64,000 bases of DNA from Komagataeibacter saccharivorans (GTDB lineage: Bacteria > Pseudomonadota > Alphaproteobacteria > Acetobacterales > Acetobacteraceae): contig NZ_NKTY01000007.1 in assembly GCF_003207825.1 (NCBI RefSeq), forward strand, positions 60,028 through 124,027, in the 5' to 3' direction. Position numbers and translations under genes: made by a program. Shown piece by piece: positions 33,977-45,556 of this stretch. Under the pieces are notes generated by a model. It was given only the letters and a program-made list of their open reading frames with translations, ran no database searches and was not told where the DNA came from. Each line of letters opens with the position of its first letter. The first letter of the stretch is position 1.

Positions 33977-35407
33977 ATGGTAAAAACCACTTCTTCCGCC
34001 GTCCATCCGCGTGTGGTGCTGGGTACCTGCTGCCTCAGCCTGCTGCTGGTCATGATGGACGTAACGGTCGTCAATGTCGTCCTTCCTTCCATCCGCGCGC
34101 AGTTGCATGGCAGTTTTTCCACCCTGCAATGGGTGGTGGACGCCTATACCCTCATGGTCGCCAGCCTCATGCTGCTGGTGGGATCGCTTGCGGACCGCTT
34201 CGGGCGGCGGCGGATGTTCCTGCTGGGGATAGGTCTGTTCTGTACCGGCTCCGCGCTGTGCGGTCTGGCGCGCAGTGTGGAAATGCTGGTCATGGCGCGT
34301 GCGGTGCAGGGAATCGGCGGGTCTATGCTCAATCCCGTGGCCCTGTCGATTCTGACCAATGTCTATGTCGAGCCTCGTGCCCGGGCGCAGGCCATCGGGA
34401 TATGGGGGGCGACTTCCGGCGTGGCGCTGGCGCTGGGTCCGGTTGTGGGTGGCATTCTGGTGCACTGGGTCGGCTGGCAGGCGGTGTTCTGGGTCAATGT
34501 GCCGATCGGGCTGATCGCGATCGGGCTGACGCTGCGCTTCATACCCGAATCCTCTGGCAGCAGGGGGCGCAGCATCGACGCGCCGGGTCAGCTTCTGGCG
34601 ATCGTGGCGCTGGCCATGGTGACGTCGGGGCTGATCGAAGCGCATAATTACGGCTGGTCATCGCCTACCATTTCCGGATTCCTCGGGTTCGGGCTGTTGT
34701 CCATCGCGGGCTTCCTGATCGTGGAGCAGCGTGCGACCTCGCCCCTGATCGACCTGCGGTTCTTCCGTGCATGGCCGTTTTCCGGCGCGATCGTGACCGC
34801 CGTGCTGGCCTTTGCCATTTTCAGCGCCTTCCTGTTCCTCAATACGCTCTATCTTCAGGATGTGCGGGGCCTGCCCGCGCTTCAGGCCGGTCTGTGCACC
34901 CTGCCATTCGCTTTTGGCAGCATGCTGTGCGCCCCGGTTTCGGGGCGGCTGACGGGGCGCTATGGCGCGCGCCTGCCGCTGCTGCTTTCGGCTGTTGGAT
35001 TCGGGTCGAGCGCGGTGCTGCTGACCGGGCTGGATGCGCTCACGCCGCTGCCTCTGTTGCTTGTATCCTATGGGCTGTGTGGATGCGGCTTTGGTCTGTG
35101 CAACGCACCCATTACCAATTCCGCCATTGCCGGGATGCCCCGGACGCAGGCTGGAGTGGCCGCGGCCATCGCTTCCGCCAGTCGGCAGGTCGGCGCGCTG
35201 CTGGGGATTGCGCTGGGAGGCGCGCTGACGGCGACGAGCATCCATTCCGGCGCGGTGCAGTGGGCCAGTTTCCCGCAGGCGACCCATGCGGTGTGGTGGA
35301 GCATGATCGTGGCCGCGCTGGCGATTGGCCTGCTGGGGTTTGTGTCCACCGGAGTCCGTGCCCGGCGCAGCGCGCAGGCGGTTGCCGCACTGCTCGATTC
35401 AAACTGA
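33977..35407 (+). CDS. DHA2-family MFS drug exporter
   Basis: A 476-residue major-facilitator exporter with about 14 helices. DHA2 landmarks: LDVTVVNVVLP-type motif (MMDVTVVNVVLPSIRAQL), WVVDAYTLMVASLMLLVG, GSLADRFGRRRMF (motif A), RAVQGIGGSMLNPVALS (motif B) and GPVVGGILVHWVGWQAVFWV (motif C, antiporter signature). It resembles EmrB/QacA-like proton antiporters that expel lipophilic toxic compounds. There is no EmrA adaptor or regulator next to it. tRNA-Gly is 94 bases upstream. Confidence 0.93.
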   Translation: MVKTTSSAVHPRVVLGTCCLSLLLVMMDVTVVNVVLPSIRAQLHGSFSTLQWVVDAYTLMVASLMLLVGSLADRFGRRRMFLLGIGLFCTGSALCGLARSVEMLVMARAVQGIGGSMLNPVALSILTNVYVEPRARAQAIGIWGATSGVALALGPVVGGILVHWVGWQAVFWVNVPIGLIAIGLTLRFIPESSGSRGRSIDAPGQLLAIVALAMVTSGLIEAHNYGWSSPTISGFLGFGLLSIAGFLIVEQRATSPLIDLRFFRAWPFSGAIVTAVLAFAIFSAFLFLNTLYLQDVRGLPALQAGLCTLPFAFGSMLCAPVSGRLTGRYGARLPLLLSAVGFGSSAVLLTGLDALTPLPLLLVSYGLCGCGFGLCNAPITNSAIAGMPRTQAGVAAAIASASRQVGALLGIALGGALTATSIHSGAVQWASFPQATHAVWWSMIVAALAIGLLGFVSTGVRARRSAQAVAALLDSN

Positions 35408-35729
35408 CGCATTATCACTATGCATAATTTGCATAACTTGAGCGCCATCATTCCAATGCGCTGATTTCTGTTTGTGCGCCATAAAAAACGGGGCTTTGCC
35501 TGTTTCCGAAATGCCGTGGCGCATGTATGATCCCGCCAGTCTTCAGCCGGTGGTTGTGGATGTGCATCAAAACGGGCGGTTCCGCGGCATTGGACGATGC
35601 TGTTGTATTGCCTGCTCTGTTGCGTGTGCATGCGCTGCGTGCTAGAGCCGCGCCAGCAGCGCACGGGACCGGGGTTTCCGGGCAGGCGGCTGGTGTTTGA
35701 ATCAAGATTCTGGATTGGAAAAGCGGACA
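35408..35729. other. Intergenic region upstream of the ATP synthase operon
   Basis: 322 bases with no convincing gene. Just after the MFS stop are two direct copies of TGCATAA (35421-35427 and 35430-35436). A weak bulged hairpin (AAACGGGGC...GCCTGTTT) lies near 35486-35505 and may end the MFS transcript. The atp promoter must be in the remainder, but no clear -35/-10 pair was identified. Confidence 0.45.
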
Positions 35730-36311
35730 GTGGATTCGGGTGGAACGACCTCAATACCGATCGCCTCCATTGCCAATGGCCTTCCCGGTCGTTACGCGAC
35801 GGCGCTTTATGAGCTTGCGGCTGAACGCCAGCAGCTTGACCCTGTTCTGGAGCAGGCTTCGCGTCTTGTCGCGATGATTGACGGCAGCGCCGACCTGCGC
35901 ACCGTCCTGACGGACCGGACGCTGGATATCCGTATCAGCCGCCGTGCGGTTGAGGCGGTGCTGGATGCCGAAGGTTTCAGTCCCCTTATGCGTGATTTTG
36001 TTGGCGTGGTGGCGAATAACCGCCGCCTTCCGCGCCTGCGTGACATTCTTGCCGCGCTGGCGGCCATCGCTGCCGGTCGGCGCGGGGAAGTGGTGGCGGA
36101 TGTCGTCTCTGCCCATCCCCTGACCGACCTGCAGCGTATCCAGCTTCGCAGCCGCCTTGCCGAGGCCGGCTATTCCAAAGTCAATATCCAGGAGCGTGTT
36201 GACGCGGCCCTGCTGGGCGGTCTGGTCGTGCGCGTAGGCGCCCGCCTGTATGATACCAGCCTCAGATCCCGCCTTACCCGCCTGCACCATGCCATGAAGG
36301 GAGCCGCGTGA
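35730..36311 (+). CDS. atpH: ATP synthase F1 subunit delta
   Basis: About 193 residues. The family opening is [20 protein letters not shown]; later [20 protein letters not shown] and the C-terminal [19 protein letters not shown] are characteristic. It links F1 to the b subunits of the stator. There is no ATG start: GTG at 35730 was preferred over upstream TTG codons (35697, 35715) because the conserved part begins soon after it; this choice is uncertain. First gene of the F1-only operon atpHAGDC. Confidence 0.94.
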   Translation: MDSGGTTSIPIASIANGLPGRYATALYELAAERQQLDPVLEQASRLVAMIDGSADLRTVLTDRTLDIRISRRAVEAVLDAEGFSPLMRDFVGVVANNRRLPRLRDILAALAAIAAGRRGEVVADVVSAHPLTDLQRIQLRSRLAEAGYSKVNIQERVDAALLGGLVVRVGARLYDTSLRSRLTRLHHAMKGAA

Positions 36312-37849
36312 TGGAAATCCGCCCCTCCGAGATTTCGGATATCCTCAAGCAGCAGATCGCTACGTTCGACAAGGAAGCTGACATTGCCGAGACAGGAACC
36401 ATCCTGTCGGTGGGTGACGGCATCGCCCGTGTGTACGGCCTGCAGAATGTCGAAGCCGGCGAAATGCTGGACTTCCCCGCCAGCGGCCAGAAGGGCATGG
36501 CCCTGAACCTTGAGAATGACAACGTCGGTGTTGTCATTTTCGGTGATGACAGCGCCATGCGTGAAGGCGATACCGTCGCCCGTACCGGCAAGGTGGTTGA
36601 AGTGCCCACCGGCAAGGCGCTGCTGGGTCGCGTGGTTGACGGTCTGGGCAACCCGATCGACGGCAAGGGCCCGCTGGTTGGCGATGTCATCCACAAGCGC
36701 GCTGAAATCAAGGCCCCCGGCATCATGCCGCGCCAGTCCGTCAGCGAGCCGATGCAGACCGGCATCAAGGCCATTGACGCGCTCGTGCCCATCGGGCGTG
36801 GCCAGCGTGAGCTGATCATTGGTGACCGCCAGACCGGCAAGACCGCCATCCTGATCGACACCATCGTCAACCAGAAGGGCGTCAACGCGCTGGGTGACGA
36901 AAGCAAGTCGCTTTACTGCATCTATGTTGCGATCGGGCAGAAGCGTTCGACCGTGGCGCAGCTGGTGCGCACGCTGGAAGAAACCGGCGCGATGGAATAC
37001 TCCATCGTCGTGGCGGCAACCGCGTCTGACCCGGCCCCGATGCAGTATCTGGCTCCCTACGCCGCATGCTCCATGGGTGAATATTTCCGCGATAACGGCA
37101 TGCATGCCCTGATCGTGTATGATGACCTGTCCAAGCAGGCCGTCGCTTACCGTCAGATGTCGCTGCTGCTGCGTCGTCCGCCGGGACGTGAAGCCTATCC
37201 GGGTGATGTGTTCTACCTGCATTCGCGCCTGCTGGAACGCGCGGCGAAGATGTCCGACAAGTTCGGCGCCGGTTCGCTGACGGCCCTGCCGGTGATCGAG
37301 ACGCAGGCTGGTGACGTGTCCGCCTATATCCCGACCAACGTGATTTCCATCACCGATGGTCAGGTCTTCCTTGAAACCGACCTGTTCTACCGCGGCATCC
37401 GCCCGGCGGTGAACGTGGGCGGCTCGGTGTCGCGTGTTGGTTCCGCAGCCCAGATCAAGGCGATGAAGCAGGTTGCCGGCAAGATCAAGCTGGAACTGGC
37501 GCAGTATCGTGAAATGGCGGCCTTCTCGCAGTTCGCGTCCGATCTGGACCCGGCCACGCAGAAGCAGCTTGCCCGTGGCGCGCGTCTGGTCGAACTGCTG
37601 AAGCAGCCCGAAACCTCCCCGCTTTCGGTTGAAGAGCAGGTTGTGGTGCTGTTCGCTGGCACGCGTGGCTATATCGACGCCGTGGCGGTCGATCAGGTCA
37701 CGACGTACGAGAAGCGCCTGCTGGATGATGTCCGCACGTCGGGCAAGGACATTCTCGAATCGATCCGGACGCAGCGCCAGCTGACGAAGGATATCGAAAG
37801 CCGTCTGAATGATTTCCTGACGACATTCGGCCGTCAGTTCGTCAACTGA
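36311..37849 (+). CDS. atpA: ATP synthase F1 subunit alpha
   Basis: A 512-residue nucleotide-binding (mostly non-catalytic) subunit of F1. It begins [16 protein letters not shown], has Walker [11 protein letters not shown], and the alpha signature [17 protein letters not shown] (residues 361 onward). The start ATG at 36311 shares its A with the atpH stop (TGATG); AAGGGAG lies upstream. A GTG three bases earlier is the alternative. Confidence 0.98.
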   Translation: MEIRPSEISDILKQQIATFDKEADIAETGTILSVGDGIARVYGLQNVEAGEMLDFPASGQKGMALNLENDNVGVVIFGDDSAMREGDTVARTGKVVEVPTGKALLGRVVDGLGNPIDGKGPLVGDVIHKRAEIKAPGIMPRQSVSEPMQTGIKAIDALVPIGRGQRELIIGDRQTGKTAILIDTIVNQKGVNALGDESKSLYCIYVAIGQKRSTVAQLVRTLEETGAMEYSIVVAATASDPAPMQYLAPYAACSMGEYFRDNGMHALIVYDDLSKQAVAYRQMSLLLRRPPGREAYPGDVFYLHSRLLERAAKMSDKFGAGSLTALPVIETQAGDVSAYIPTNVISITDGQVFLETDLFYRGIRPAVNVGGSVSRVGSAAQIKAMKQVAGKIKLELAQYREMAAFSQFASDLDPATQKQLARGARLVELLKQPETSPLSVEEQVVVLFAGTRGYIDAVAVDQVTTYEKRLLDDVRTSGKDILESIRTQRQLTKDIESRLNDFLTTFGRQFVN

Positions 37850-37865
37850 GGAAGATCGGGCAACC

Positions 37866-40255
<2,390 letters not shown>

Positions 40256-40284
40256 CACCACCCCTGACGCAAGGAAGATAGACC

Positions 40285-40710
40285 ATGTCCATTAAGGTCA
40301 AGATTGTCAGTCCGGAGAAGGTGCTGTTCGCCCATGACGCCGATATGGTTGTCATGCCGGGGGCCGAAGGCGACATCGCGGCCATGCCGGAACACGCGCC
40401 ACTCATGCTGACGCTGCGCGGTGGCGTGGTTGATGTTTACGAAGACGGTGCCGTGACGCACCGCTTCTTCGTGGCTGGTGGGTTTGCTGATATCGCGCCG
40501 ACCCACTGCACCATCCTTGCCGACCGGGCGACCGGACTGGCGGAGCTTTCGGTTGACGACGCCGAAGCCCGTCTGGCGGCACTTGAGAAATCCTATGAGG
40601 AAGCGGACAAGATGAACGTGCCCGCGCTGGATATTCTCATGGGCAAGATGCAGTCCGCCCGCGCCGAAATCGACGCGGCGCAGTCTGCCGTTCCGGCCAT
40701 GTCCATCTGA
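40285..40710 (+). CDS. atpC: ATP synthase F1 subunit epsilon
   Basis: A 141-residue subunit with the N-terminal beta-barrel (IKVKIVSPEKVLFAHDADMV, then PGAEGDIAAMPEHAPLMLTL) and a helical C-terminus (LSVDDAEARLAALEKSYEEA) that can inhibit F1. Last gene of the operon, followed by a strong terminator. The Fo genes are not in the window, the split arrangement usual in Rhodospirillales. Confidence 0.97.
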   Translation: MSIKVKIVSPEKVLFAHDADMVVMPGAEGDIAAMPEHAPLMLTLRGGVVDVYEDGAVTHRFFVAGGFADIAPTHCTILADRATGLAELSVDDAEARLAALEKSYEEADKMNVPALDILMGKMQSARAEIDAAQSAVPAMSI

Positions 40711-40748
40711 TGGTTTCCCCCGCGCCTTCGGGCGCGGACAGAACCAGT

Positions 40749-40779
40749 AAAAAAGCGCCCTGTCCGGGGCGCTTTTTTT
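40749..40779. terminator. Bidirectional terminator between atpC and queF
   Basis: A 12-base stem AAAAAAGCGCCC / GGGCGCTTTTTT with a 6-base loop, ending in seven T on the plus strand and six on the minus, so it can end both convergent transcripts. Confidence 0.92.
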
Positions 40780-40788
40780 ATGTCCGGA

Positions 40789-41268
40789 TCAGCCGCGCCC
40801 GCGATAGCCGGGCACGTCCTGCGCAGGTATCCACACACCTTCCGGCGGTGCGCCGGTCTGCCAGAACACATCGATGGGCATGCCGCCGCGTGGGTACCAG
40901 TAGGCACCGATCCGCAGCCAGACAGGCTTCAGCAGGTCAACCAGTGTGGTTGCGATCTGCACGGAGCATTTTTCATGAAATGCACCATGGTTGCGGAAGC
41001 TGGTCAGGAACAGCTTGAGCGACTTGCTTTCCACGATCCATTCGTCTGGGATGTAGTCGATGACGATATGGGCGAAATCCGGCTGGCCGGTCACGGGGCA
41101 GAGAGACGTGAACTCGGGTGCGGTGAACCGCACGACATAATGCCGCCCGCGTTCGGGGGCGGGAACACGTTCCAGCCGTGCTTCCTCGGGGCTTGCGGGC
41201 TGTGTCGTGTTCTGGCCGAGCTGGGTCAGGAACTGGCTGCCATCGTCGGTGGTGGGGCGGGTGTTCAT
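40789..41268 (-). CDS. queF: NADPH-dependent 7-cyano-7-deazaguanine reductase
   Basis: A 159-residue QueF of the short (unimodular) kind. It makes preQ1 from preQ0 in queuosine biosynthesis. The nucleophilic cysteine is in [13 protein letters not shown], the NADPH motif is [20 protein letters not shown], and the later DVFWQTG is also conserved. The start at 41268 gives the normal family length; a longer frame upstream carries no family sequence. Confidence 0.95.
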   Translation of the reverse strand: MNTRPTTDDGSQFLTQLGQNTTQPASPEEARLERVPAPERGRHYVVRFTAPEFTSLCPVTGQPDFAHIVIDYIPDEWIVESKSLKLFLTSFRNHGAFHEKCSVQIATTLVDLLKPVWLRIGAYWYPRGGMPIDVFWQTGAPPEGVWIPAQDVPGYRGRG

Positions 41269-41405
41269 GGGGCATCCGTCAGCAGGGGGAAGGAGATGTG
41301 TGGCTGATGCCGTAAGGTCCGGTCTGGCGTCAACGGAAATGCGGGTGGGCGGCATGTGATTTTCCCCGCTTTTGCAAATTGGCGGAGGCATGATAACTGC
41401 TCCTC

Positions 41406-42593
41406 ATGGCACGTGTATCCCGACCCGCATTCCCCGCTCCCGCGCAGGTTACCACCACGGCGGAGCTTGAGGCTGTAACCGCGCGACTGCGGCTTGAGCC
41501 GTTTGTGACAATCGACACCGAGTTCGTGCGCGAGCGTACGTACTGGCCGGAACTGTGTCTGGTGCAGTTGGCGGGGAAAAACGATGTCGTGGTGATCGAC
41601 ACGCTGGCGCCAGGGCTGGATCTGTCGTCCCTCGGGGCGTTGCTGGATGATGCTGGCGTGGTCAAGGTCTTTCACGCGGCACGGCAGGATCTGGAAATCT
41701 TCCTGCATCTGTTCGACCGCCTGCCCACCGCCCTGTTTGATACGCAGGTGGCGGCCATGGTGGCGGGATATGGCGATCAGGTGGGGTACGATAACCTCGT
41801 TTCCTCCCTGCTGGGGGTACAGATCGATAAATCCCACCGTTTTTCCGACTGGTCGGCCCGTCCGCTTTCCCCAGCGCAGATCGGTTACGCGGCGGCGGAT
41901 GTCACCTATCTGCGTCTGGTCTATGGCAGGCTGCTCGAACAGCTTGAAAAGGAAGGGCGGCTTGACTGGGTGGCAGCAGAACTGGATATCCTGAACAATC
42001 CCGCAACCTTCCGTCCTGATCCGCTGACATTGTGGGAAAAGATGCGCCCGCGCACGAATAACCGGCGTATGCTGGGTATCCTGCGCGCGGTTACCGCATG
42101 GCGGGAAGGCGAGGCGCAGCGTGTCAACGTGCCACGGCAGCGTCTTCTGAAAGACGAGAGCCTGATGGAAATCGCAGCCACGGCTCCCGTTACGGTGGAG
42201 GCACTGGCCCGCGTGCGGGGCGTGTCCCGCGGCTTTGCTGAAGGGCGTAGCGGGCAGTCCCTGCTGGAAACCGTGACGGGTGCCATGGCGGAACCGGAAG
42301 CGGACCTGCCGCGCATGCCAAAGGGGCGGGGAAAGGATGCGCAGCGCCCGTCGCCCGCGCTGATCGCCCTGCTCAAGGTATTGCTGGCTGCCTGCTGCGA
42401 AACCCATCGCGTCGCCCCGAAACTGGTTGCCTCATCCGAGGATCTGGACCGTTTTGCGCTTGATGACGATGCGGATATTCCTGCCTTCCACGGCTGGCGC
42501 AATACCGTATTTGGCAAGCTGGCGCGTGAACTCAAGGCGGGCAGACTTATAATGGGCGTCGAGGGCGGTAAGGTAAAACTGATCCACGATTAG
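41406..42593 (+). CDS. rnd: Ribonuclease D
   Basis: A 395-residue 3'-5' exoribonuclease that trims tRNA and other RNAs. The DEDD exonuclease motifs are visible: FVTIDTEFVRERTYWP (D, E), VFHAARQDLEIF (D) and YAAADVTYLRLVY (D, Y). An HRDC-type helical domain follows (LWEKMRPRTNNRRMLG, then the LKDESLMEIAATAP region and a second copy). Divergent from queF with 137 bases between. Confidence 0.95.
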   Translation: MARVSRPAFPAPAQVTTTAELEAVTARLRLEPFVTIDTEFVRERTYWPELCLVQLAGKNDVVVIDTLAPGLDLSSLGALLDDAGVVKVFHAARQDLEIFLHLFDRLPTALFDTQVAAMVAGYGDQVGYDNLVSSLLGVQIDKSHRFSDWSARPLSPAQIGYAAADVTYLRLVYGRLLEQLEKEGRLDWVAAELDILNNPATFRPDPLTLWEKMRPRTNNRRMLGILRAVTAWREGEAQRVNVPRQRLLKDESLMEIAATAPVTVEALARVRGVSRGFAEGRSGQSLLETVTGAMAEPEADLPRMPKGRGKDAQRPSPALIALLKVLLAACCETHRVAPKLVASSEDLDRFALDDDADIPAFHGWRNTVFGKLARELKAGRLIMGVEGGKVKLIHD

Positions 42594-42736
42594 GCGTTTA
42601 TTAACCGGGTTACGGTTTTACCGGGGTTGCGAACAGGTTATGCTCAGAACTGTCCACAAGATTCTGTGGCATGGTAGTTGAGCCGGGCACAGTATAAGCT
42701 TAGTTTCGCACCATTCCGCGTAAGGAGTGCAGAACG

Positions 42737-43381
42737 ATGGCGATGGAATGGACCGAGGAGACGATCGCGCGCTTGCGTGATCTGTGGCAGCAGGGTTTGT
42801 CGACCGCAGAAATCGGGCGCCAGCTTTCTGTCACGAAGAACGCAGTGGTGGGCAAGGCGCACCGTTTGGGCCTCAAGCCCCGTCCGTCACCCATCCGCCG
42901 CGCACCCAAGGGCGCACCCGCCGAAGCTGTGGCCGATACGTCGGCACCCGCCGCTGTAACGGAGAGCGCGCCCGTTGCGCCGTCCGTAGCGAAAGAGGAA
43001 ACGGTTTCCGCCCCGGTCGTGTCCAGGGCCCCTGCGCCCCAGCCGGAAAAAGCCCCCGCGCCATCCACTGTCGCCCCCACCATATCAACCGCCACGCAGG
43101 CCACGTCCCCGGCATCCGCAGGGGATGCACTGACGAGTGAGCCGGAACCCGCAGCCCGCCCCCCGGCGCGCAGTCAGGCCCGCGCCTCGCGTTCGGCCCT
43201 GCGTCCGGTCAGCGAACCGCGCCGCCGCAGCAGCCAGTCCTGCTGCTGGCCGCTGGGCGATCCGGGCACGCCCGGTTTCCATTTCTGCGGGGCAACACCC
43301 CTGCCGGGCAAGCCATACTGCGCCGAACATGCGCAGCTTGCCTACGTCAAGCTGCGTGACCGCCGCGATAACGTGGCCTGA
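42737..43381 (+). CDS. gcrA: GcrA cell cycle regulator
   Basis: A 214-residue GcrA. The N-terminal DNA-binding part reads WTEETIARLRDLW, GLSTAEIGRQLSVTKNAVVG, KAHRLGL; a long alanine/proline-rich linker follows; the C-terminal sigma-70-binding part holds SQSCCWPLGDPGTPGFHFCG and KPYCAEHAQLAY. In Caulobacter it binds sigma-70 and activates promoters with methylated GANTC sites made by CcrM. TAAGGAG is 9 bases before the ATG. The linker is long for the family. Confidence 0.95.
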   Translation: MAMEWTEETIARLRDLWQQGLSTAEIGRQLSVTKNAVVGKAHRLGLKPRPSPIRRAPKGAPAEAVADTSAPAAVTESAPVAPSVAKEETVSAPVVSRAPAPQPEKAPAPSTVAPTISTATQATSPASAGDALTSEPEPAARPPARSQARASRSALRPVSEPRRRSSQSCCWPLGDPGTPGFHFCGATPLPGKPYCAEHAQLAYVKLRDRRDNVA

Positions 43382-43408
43382 TCCGGACTACCTTTTTACG
43401 GGTCTATT

Positions 43409-43445
43409 AAAAAACGCCAGGGCATTGCTGCCACTGGCGTTTTTT
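43409..43445. terminator. Bidirectional terminator between gcrA and the bactofilin gene
   Basis: Outer stem AAAAAACGCCAG / CTGGCGTTTTTT continued by GGCA-TTGC-TGCC with one bulged A. T-tracts on both strands make it usable by both convergent genes. Confidence 0.9.
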
Positions 43446-43480
43446 GTCCCTGCCCGGCAGGCGGGCAGGGGAGGCGTATC

Positions 43481-44071
43481 CTATTCGGGCTTGGGGGCCG
43501 CAGGCTCGGGAGCCGGGGTGGTGATCATCTCAAGCTGGCCGGTGATCTGGCCGCCATCTTCCACCTTCAGGCGGCGGCACTTGGCCTTGCCCAGCAGGCG
43601 ACCGGTGGAGCGGATGGTCAGGCCACCACGCACCGTCAGCGTACCGTCGATGGTGCCCGCCAGTTCAGCGTCCTCGACCTCGACTTCGCCCTTGAACACG
43701 CCGCCCTGAGCGATCTGGAGTTCGGAGGCGTTGATCATGGAGGATTCAACCGTCCCTTCCACAACCAGCCGTTCGGCGTCCTGAATGGTGCCCTGCACGC
43801 TGATGCCACGACCCACGACCAGCGTCCGGCGGTCATTTTCCTTCTTCGCGGCCTGACCTGCAGGCGCACCGGGACGTACGCCACCGGGTGCGGGCGAAGG
43901 GTTGGGCGTGGGCGGGAAGGGCGGACGGGCCATGGATGTGTTTTCCTTGCTGGCAGGGTTGGAAGTGGACGGAGCGCCACCGGCTGCTGTCGCCGGACGG
44001 CCCGGCTGCTGCACGGGGGATGGAGCTGGGGCGGGTGGCTGGGTTTCTGCTGGCTTGCGTCGTCTGAACAA
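43481..44071 (-). CDS. Bactofilin-family cytoskeletal protein
   Basis: A 196-residue protein. After a basic start (FRRRKPAE) and a proline/alanine-rich tail of about 75 residues comes the bactofilin domain (about 80-185): RRTLVVGRGISVQGTIQDAE, VVEGTVESSMINASEL, GGVFKGEVEVEDAELAGTID, made of short right-handed beta-helix repeats. Such proteins polymerise without nucleotides and scaffold wall or stalk enzymes. The start codon is TTG; an internal ATG at 43933 preceded by AAGGAAAA would give 150 residues that still hold the whole domain. It is convergent with gcrA. Function in this organism is inferred only. Confidence 0.92.
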   Translation of the reverse strand: MFRRRKPAETQPPAPAPSPVQQPGRPATAAGGAPSTSNPASKENTSMARPPFPPTPNPSPAPGGVRPGAPAGQAAKKENDRRTLVVGRGISVQGTIQDAERLVVEGTVESSMINASELQIAQGGVFKGEVEVEDAELAGTIDGTLTVRGGLTIRSTGRLLGKAKCRRLKVEDGGQITGQLEMITTPAPEPAAPKPE

Positions 44072-44359
44072 TAGTTACCCCGCTTTGGATTTATGCTGCG
44101 CCGGAACGCGGACGTTCCGGTTGGAGGAGGTTACGCTTTCGGGCTGGTTGCAGGCTGCAGCCCCCTTAACGGTTATACGCCCCCCGATCAGGTCGACAAG
44201 GGCGTTCGAAGGGGAGGCGCGTGAAAACATCACGCATTGCGCCGGTTAACCGCCGATGATAGCGATACGGGCCTCATGCAGGAAAAAAGAGGTTATTTCG
44301 TGGCGTTCAGGCGCTGCGGCTGCATGCGCGACGGATTAACGACGGTAGTGGAACAGAAT

Positions 44360-45370
44360 ATGGAAAATTCGGGACGGGCGGCGGAATGCCGGTTTGATCT
44401 GCTGGGTATCGGCAATGCGATTGTCGATGTGCTGGCACCGGTGGAAGCTGACTTCCCGCAGCGCAATGGCATGGTACCCGGCAGCATGGCGCTGATTGAC
44501 GGCCAGCGCGCACAGACGCTGTACAACCAGATCCGCAGGGAAAAGGAAATGGGGGGCGGCTCGGCTGCCAATACCTGTGTCGTCGCGTCCAACATGGGCG
44601 CGCGCGTGGCGTATCTGGGCAAGGTCGCCGATGATGCCCCCGGTCAGGCCTTTGGCGCGGACCTGCAGGCGGCGGGGGTGTATTTTCCTTCCGTGCCGCT
44701 GCAGGGCGATGAGGGCGACCACAATCCCACCGCGCGCTGCATCATTCTGGTCACCCCCGATGGCCAGCGTACGATGAACACCTATCTGGGGGCCTGCGTC
44801 ACCTTCAGCCCCGAGGATGTGCTGGCTGATGTCGTGCAGGCTTCCAAGGTGATCTATATGGAAGGCTACCTGTTCGATCCGCCGGCAGCGCAGGAAGCCT
44901 TCCGCACCGCAGCCCGCATCGCGCATGAGGCCGGGCGCAAGGTTGCGCTGTCCCTTTCGGACCGTTTCTGCGTCGATCGCCACCGCGCGGCGTTTCATGA
45001 TCTCGTGCGCGGGCATGTGGACATCCTCTTCGCCAACGAGGATGAGATCTGCGCGCTGTACCAGACCGATGATTTTGATGAAGCCGCCCGCCGTGTCGCG
45101 GCGGAGACGCATTTCGCCGTGTTGACCCGTTCCGAACGGGGCAGCGTCATCATACAGGACCAGAAGCGCATCGTGATCGAGAGCGTGCGCACGCAGGTCA
45201 TCGACACCACCGGCGCGGGCGATGCCTATGCCGCGGGATTCCTCGCGGGCTGGACATCGGACCGGACGCTCGCCGAATGCGGGCGTCTGGGCAGTGTCGC
45301 GGCATCGGAAGTGATTTCCCATTACGGTGCGCGCCCGCTGATCAACATGCGACAGGACATGGATTTCTGA
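44360..45370 (+). CDS. PfkB-family sugar/nucleoside kinase, adenosine kinase type
   Basis: A 336-residue ribokinase-fold enzyme. The opening FDLLGIGNAIVDVLAPVEAD, the substrate lid region GGGSAANTCVVASNMG, and the ATP/anion-hole motif DTTGAGDAYAAGFLAGW (the catalytic aspartate in GAGD) are clear. Bacterial homologues of this length are annotated as adenosine kinase. The start at 44360 was chosen as the first ATG before the fold; upstream in-frame ATGs (44276, 44324) give sequence without homology features. It is not in an obvious operon. The sugar specificity is not proven by sequence. Confidence 0.9.
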   Translation: MENSGRAAECRFDLLGIGNAIVDVLAPVEADFPQRNGMVPGSMALIDGQRAQTLYNQIRREKEMGGGSAANTCVVASNMGARVAYLGKVADDAPGQAFGADLQAAGVYFPSVPLQGDEGDHNPTARCIILVTPDGQRTMNTYLGACVTFSPEDVLADVVQASKVIYMEGYLFDPPAAQEAFRTAARIAHEAGRKVALSLSDRFCVDRHRAAFHDLVRGHVDILFANEDEICALYQTDDFDEAARRVAAETHFAVLTRSERGSVIIQDQKRIVIESVRTQVIDTTGAGDAYAAGFLAGWTSDRTLAECGRLGSVAASEVISHYGARPLINMRQDMDF

Positions 45371-45556
45371 TCCACGGGGCGCGTCGTGCCGGGCGTGTGA
45401 TGGGGTTGTGCGCGAAGTTTCGCGTGCAATCCGCGCCCGTCCGCTTTATCTACGCATCCAGCAGCCACCCAATCCGCCGCCGCACGGGCGCCCAGCGCCG
45501 GTGCCGCCGCGTCCCTTATGGCGTCCCCGCCAAGGAAAGTCAGGTCAAGAGCAGTT